NCBI GenBank assembly: GCA_021838765.1
Contig: JAKCCY010000094.1
Location: 1-10,916, forward strand
Length of the DNA: 10,916 bases
Direction of reading: 5' to 3'
Source of the DNA: Nitrospirota bacterium
GTDB taxonomy: Bacteria; Nitrospirota_A; Leptospirillia; Leptospirillales; Leptospirillaceae
Part shown: positions 7,911 through 10,916 of the stretch, one piece after another
How positions within the stretch are numbered: the first letter of the stretch is position 1
Layout: each line of letters opens with the position of its first letter
Made by a program: the position numbers and the translations under genes
Notes under the pieces: generated by a model
The model's input: the letters and a program-made list of their open reading frames with translations, nothing else
What the model was told of the DNA's origin: nothing
Database searches by the model: none

Positions 7911-8165
7911 TTACTGGAGTACCCATTCCCCATGCGCCTTGATAGCGTCATACATGGCATCAGGCGCGAGGTCTACATCACCTGGCCACGTTAAAGCGCC
8001 ATGATCGATATGGACCTGGATGAACATCAGTGGGTCTTTCAACGCAGCGAAAACACCCGTCAGATGGCTTGGCTCAAAGCGCACCTGTCCTTGTGTTCCG
8101 TCAGCAAAGCGCACTTTCAGCGCCAATGGCGGCTCTGCATGGACCTCTACTACATCCCACTCCAT
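7911..8165 (-). CDS. DUF2442 domain protein
   Basis: This 84-residue protein matches the DUF2442 pattern: MEWDVVEVHAEPPLALKVRF at the start, a TGVFAALKDP segment in the middle, and HGALTWPGDVDLAPDAMYDA near the end. No catalytic motif or membrane span is visible and the biochemical role is unknown. The ATG at 8165 is preceded eight bases earlier by GGAGG. That site overlaps the TAG stop of the DUF4160 gene (TAGGAGG), so the two are almost certainly translationally coupled. DUF2442 genes are commonly found beside DUF4160 genes, and the pair has been suggested to be toxin-antitoxin-like, but I know of no proof. Confidence 0.85.
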   Translation of the reverse strand: MEWDVVEVHAEPPLALKVRFADGTQGQVRFEPSHLTGVFAALKDPLMFIQVHIDHGALTWPGDVDLAPDAMYDAIKAHGEWVLQ

Positions 8166-8177
8166 GATGTGTACCTC

Positions 8178-8438
8178 CTACAGTAAAGGCTCTATCGGCT
8201 TTGGTTGCTGCTTCGCCTGACATAAGGCCCAATCTTCCAAGAGTTCCTGCTGATGCAGTTCGGTCCAGTCGAGAACCAGCTCCTGAGCACGGCGTGGCAG
8301 GTGACCTCTTATGATGGACAAGGATTCGATGGCGATGACAGCTTCAAACTCTGCATACTGAACATGAAAATGGGCTGGACTATGATCATCGAAAAACATC
8401 TTGATGATCATCCCGTAAAATGTGCTTATTGTGGGCAA
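8178..8438 (-). CDS. DUF4160 domain protein
   Basis: The 86-residue product begins MPTISTFYGMIIKMFFDDHS and continues PAHFHVQY, the signature opening of DUF4160, with the conserved HxPxHFH-like histidines. It starts at TTG 8438, eight bases after GGAGG (complement of 8447-8451), and no ATG is available at the conserved position. The tail, QAKQQPKPIEPLL, is typical in being short and basic-to-proline rich. It is the first gene of a two-gene leftward unit with DUF2442, 12 bases apart. Its function is unknown; a role as half of a toxin-antitoxin-like module is an inference from pairing alone. Its upstream region runs directly into an IS21-type relic, so its promoter may have been altered. Confidence 0.85.
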   Translation of the reverse strand: MPTISTFYGMIIKMFFDDHSPAHFHVQYAEFEAVIAIESLSIIRGHLPRRAQELVLDWTELHQQELLEDWALCQAKQQPKPIEPLL

Positions 8439-8479
8439 GGCCCCCTCCTCCGTTTTCTCGACACATACTACATTTTCCA

Positions 8480-8689
8480 GCAGGAACTTCTTCGGCCGCT
8501 CCCTCTCGAAGAGGCTTTCGACCCGGAGGTCGAAATGGACGGGTTTGATATTGCGGCATTCTGGATTTTCGCATAGCAGCTCACTGTTTCGCGAGCAAAT
8601 TCCAACTCGCGAGCAATACGCCGATGTGTCTATCCTTCTCGCAGTAATCCTATAATCGCTTGAGATTGCGCTATCTTGAGTCTATTCAC
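8480..8689 (-). pseudogene. relic of an IS21-type transposase N-terminus
   Basis: From a GTG at 8689, with GGAGGGG just upstream, the minus strand reads NRLKIAQSQAIIGLLREG, then a TAG stop, then THRRIARELEFARETVSCYA and a low-complexity serine-rich linker ending SSC at about 8480. The pattern (helix-turn-helix with RRIARELxxxRETVxRY, then a variable linker) is that of IstA-like IS21 transposases. The stop replaces a tryptophan codon (TGG to TAG) at the expected GWTHRR. Everything after the linker, including the catalytic core and the IstB partner, is missing. It is dead. The upstream bases to about 8757, including TCGATTAAAACCAACC, may be the IS left end. Assignment rests on remembered family patterns. 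Confidence 0.6.
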
Positions 8690-8784
8690 CGTATCCCCTC
8701 CTTCACAAAAGTATACAGCATCTCCTCTCAAACTGGTTGGTTTTAATCGACCGCTAAGGGCCTGTAAAAAAATATCGTAACAAG

Positions 8785-9043
8785 TCATCCATCTTTTGGA
8801 TGAAGGGAATAATTCCATTCTCCATGGAAGGAGTGCCTCACCAGATGAAGAGCGGCCAGTTCCTCATCAGAGATCTTGATGCCTTTGGGGTCGTTTCCCG
8901 GATCACGCTCGGCCTTGACCGTGCGTCCGCTTTTCGTTCTGGTATTGGCAATCAGATTCAGAAGGACTTCGTGGCTGACCAGCGCTCGTCCTCCAGTTCA
9001 TGCTGATAAACGAAAACAGGCGATGCTCGATTTTGTTCCACTT
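8785..9043 (-). pseudogene. relic of an ISAzo13-family (Rhodopirellula-type) transposase C-terminus
   Basis: The minus strand encodes KWNKIEHRLFSFISMNWR (9043-8990), then, in a different frame, RALVSHEVLLNLIANT, PKGIKISDEELAALHL and FHGEWNYSLHPKDG, ending at TGA 8787-8785. Together these follow the C-terminus of ISAzo13/Rhodopirellula-type DDE transposases (KWNKIEHRLFSFIS...W.G..L..HEV...LI...KG.KVSDEE......FHG.WNY). The frame change fits a two-base loss from a G run right after MNWR. Upstream of the lysine codon at 9043 the match stops abruptly and SNF2 helicase sequence begins on the other strand, so only the last 85 or so codons remain. It cannot encode an active transposase. Confidence 0.72.
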
Positions 9044-10916
9044 CAGGAACGATCACGGGCTTTCGGTTCATTTTCGGGCTGGGACGGACTGTCCGGAACC
9101 GGTGCGGAAAAAGGCTGGAGAGTTGTTTGATGCGGAACGCGAGGGTATGCTGAACCCGGAGAGATTCGGGGAGATTGAACGGTTCATGGGCTTCGTTGCG
9201 CAGTCTGCCCACGAACTGCGGGCCCACGACGACGCGCTTGACTTCATTGCGGGAAGGAAGGACTCTGAACATCGCGCCGCGGTCCTGAAGGAGCTCTTTG
9301 GGCACAAGGAAGGGAAAGAGCGCCTTTCGAAACTTCTCAATGTGCCCCTTTATCCATATCAGGCCGAGGGGGCGCTTTTCGCCGTCCGGGCTGGCCGGGC
9401 CCTGATCGGCGATGAAATGGGGCTGGGGAAGACGGTCCAGGCGATCGCCGCGGCCGAAATTCTGGCACGGCACTTCGGCGTTTCGAAGATTCTTGTCGTC
9501 TGTCCGACCTCCCTCAAATATCAGTGGCAGAGCGAGATCCGGAAGTTCGCCGGCCGGGAGTCCAGGGTGATCTCCGGGGGGCGTGCTCACCGTCAGAAGG
9601 AGTTTGCCCTGGAGGACTTCTGCAAGATCACCAACTACGAGAAACTTCAGCCCGATCTCGACCTGATCTCCGACTGGGGGCCGGAGCTGGTGATCGTCGA
9701 CGAGGCGCAACGGGTCAAGAACTGGAACACGATCGCCGCCCGGGCGCTAAAACGCATCGATAGTCCCTATGCCGTGGTTCTCACCGGGACCCCTCTGGAA
9801 AACAAGCTGGAGGAACTCGTCTCCATCGTCCAGTTCGTCGACCGCTATCGGTTGGGCCCGACCTGGAAGCTTTTGCACGAACATCAGGTCAAGGACGAGA
9901 GCGGTCGGGTCGTCGGCTATACCGGTCTCGAAAAGGTCGGTCAAACCTTGGCTGAAATCATGGTCCGCCGCCGGAAGTCGGAGGTGTTGACCCAGTTGCC
10001 GGAACGCACCGACCAGAATCTCCTGGTGCCGATGACCGAGCCCCAGATGGTCTATCATCGGGAAAATGCCGACATTGTCGCTAAAATCGTTCAACGCTGG
10101 AGAAAGACGAAATTTCTGTCGGAGACGGACCAGCGGCGGATGACCTGCGCCCTTCAGAATATGCGCATGGTTTGCAACAGCACCTATCTTCTCGACCAGG
10201 AAAGCGACCATGGGGTCAAGTCGGACGAGCTGGCCGCCCTGCTGGACGACCTCTTCGGTGTTCCCGGGACCAAGGCGGTGGTCTTCAGCCAGTGGACGCG
10301 GACCCACGATATCATCGTCCGTCGTCTCGAAGCCCGGGGGATCGGGTATGTCCGTTTTCATGGAGGAGTTCCCTCCGACAGGCGTCCGGCCCTTGTGGAG
10401 AGGTTTCGGGAAGATCCTGAGTGCCGGGTCTTCCTGTCGACGGATGCGGGCGCAACCGGCCTGAACCTCCAGCACGCCTCGATTCTGGTGAACATGGATC
10501 TTCCCTGGAATCCGGCCCTCCTTGAGCAGCGGATCGCGCGGATCCACCGCATTGGACAAAAACGGCCGATCCAGATCGTCAATTTCGTGGCCAAGGGAAC
10601 GATCGAGGAGGGGATGCTTTCGGTTCTGTCCTTCAAGCGGTCTTTGTCGGCGGGTATCCTCGACGGGGGTGTGGGGGAGGTCTCGCTGGGAGGTTCGCGT
10701 CTCACCCGCTTCATGAAAGAGATCGAGAGTGTGACCGATCACATGGGCACGGCCGAAGCCGTGCCTCCCGCCGAAGAGACGGGAACGACGGAGAAGCCAT
10801 TCGAGACCCACTCCGTCGGGGGAGAGATGCGGGAGACGAATGACGGAGGTCCCGAAGGAGACACCGATCCGTGGCAGGCTCTGGCGAAGGTGGGCACCCT
10901 GCTGGCATCCGCGCTG
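9000..10916 (+). CDS. SNF2-family DEAD/DEAH helicase, 3' end beyond the window; 5' end probably truncated
   Basis: A single open frame runs from an ATG at 9000 to the right edge (639 codons so far). It encodes a Swi2/Snf2-type ATPase that would translocate on or remodel DNA-protein complexes. Motifs are in order: I DEMGLGKT (9411), Ia VVCPTSLKYQW, II DEAQ (9699), III LTGTPLENKLEEL, the MVRRRKSEVL segment, IV KAVVFSQWT, V STDAGATGLNLQ then NMDLPWNP, and VI QRIARIHRIGQ (10527-10559). Both ATPase lobes look intact. After motif VI comes a brace-like helix and an acidic, low-complexity tail. The first 14-16 codons lie antisense to the ISAzo13 relic, and the ATG at 9000 has no ribosome site, so the native N-terminus has probably been lost. 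Starts at GTG 9102 or ATG 9150 are alternatives. Whether it is expressed is unknown. Confidence 0.85.
   Translation, partial: MLINENRRCSILFHFRNDHGLSVHFRAGTDCPEPVRKKAGELFDAEREGMLNPERFGEIERFMGFVAQSAHELRAHDDALDFIAGRKDSEHRAAVLKELFGHKEGKERLSKLLNVPLYPYQAEGALFAVRAGRALIGDEMGLGKTVQAIAAAEILARHFGVSKILVVCPTSLKYQWQSEIRKFAGRESRVISGGRAHRQKEFALEDFCKITNYEKLQPDLDLISDWGPELVIVDEAQRVKNWNTIAARALKRIDSPYAVVLTGTPLENKLEELVSIVQFVDRYRLGPTWKLLHEHQVKDESGRVVGYTGLEKVGQTLAEIMVRRRKSEVLTQLPERTDQNLLVPMTEPQMVYHRENADIVAKIVQRWRKTKFLSETDQRRMTCALQNMRMVCNSTYLLDQESDHGVKSDELAALLDDLFGVPGTKAVVFSQWTRTHDIIVRRLEARGIGYVRFHGGVPSDRRPALVERFREDPECRVFLSTDAGATGLNLQHASILVNMDLPWNPALLEQRIARIHRIGQKRPIQIVNFVAKGTIEEGMLSVLSFKRSLSAGILDGGVGEVSLGGSRLTRFMKEIESVTDHMGTAEAVPPAEETGTTEKPFETHSVGGEMRETNDGGPEGDTDPWQALAKVGTLLASAL

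Noticed and set aside
7600..7926. Minus-strand open frame spanning the hairpin and the ThiF-like gene's 3' end (108 codons)
   Set aside because: It overlaps the ThiF-like coding end antisense, has no ribosome site I trust, and matches no family I recognise.
8800..9006. Plus-strand frame reading SGQFLIRDLDAFGVV, considered as a frameshifted helicase N-terminus
   Set aside because: The opposite strand gives a much better match to the end of an ISAzo13-type transposase, so the plus-strand reading is its shadow.
8958..10811. Two long minus-strand open frames (8958-9710 and 9747-10811) opposite the helicase
   Set aside because: The plus strand carries all SNF2 motifs in order in one frame; the minus-strand proteins have low-complexity, domain-free sequence typical of shadows.
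1..10916. tRNA, rRNA and CRISPR arrays
   Set aside because: No cloverleaf, rRNA-like stretch or regularly spaced direct repeat array was seen on either strand by eye.

Overview
The window looks like a variable chromosomal region of a Gram-negative-type bacterium with moderate GC. There is no rRNA, tRNA or marker gene to fix the species. The native-looking genes (ABC exporter, glycosyltransferase, acyl amino acid synthase, ThiF-like protein) share a codon style with many CTT/CTC leucines, and they use TTG or GTG starts behind good Shine-Dalgarno sequences. From gene content and style I would guess a Nitrospirota-like organism such as Leptospirillum, but this is a weak guess. An ilvD gene of proteobacterial type, with different codon use, sits among them and looks acquired.

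Layout. Positions 1-464: left edge, possibly the 5' end of a divergent gene, then a long AT-rich leader. 465-2270 (+): ABC exporter with fused membrane and ATPase domains. 2271-2597: spacer. 2598-4460 (+): ilvD, dihydroxy-acid dehydratase, high GC with CTG-dominated leucines. About 4578-4710 (+): a decayed second copy of the ABC exporter's last codons, so ilvD lies between two copies of the same gene end. 4820-5902 (-): family 2 glycosyltransferase. 5903-6104: divergent promoter region with repeated octamers and a strong sigma70-like promoter. 6105-6884 and 6889-7761 (+): a tightly coupled pair, an N-acyl amino acid synthase (FeeM-like GNAT) and a ThiF/E1-like adenylyltransferase. 7807-7883: large imperfect inverted repeat between convergent genes. 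8438-7911 (-): coupled DUF4160-DUF2442 pair. 8480-8689 (-): relic of an IS21-type transposase N-terminus with an internal stop. 8785-9043 (-): relic of an ISAzo13 (Rhodopirellula-type) transposase C-terminus with a frameshift. 9000-10916 (+): SNF2-family helicase running off the right edge, whose 5' end abuts and overlaps the ISAzo13 relic.

How the genes may work together. The exporter and glycosyltransferase fit a surface-glycan locus. The acyl amino acid synthase plus ThiF pair is the most interesting unit: a predicted lipid-amino-acid synthase followed four bases later by an E1-like activating enzyme, under what looks like a regulated promoter. The right third is accessory DNA: two nested or adjacent IS relics, a small two-gene module often seen in mobile contexts, and a helicase whose native start seems to have been removed by an IS. 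The ilvD insertion beside a duplicated exporter tail is a separate rearrangement.
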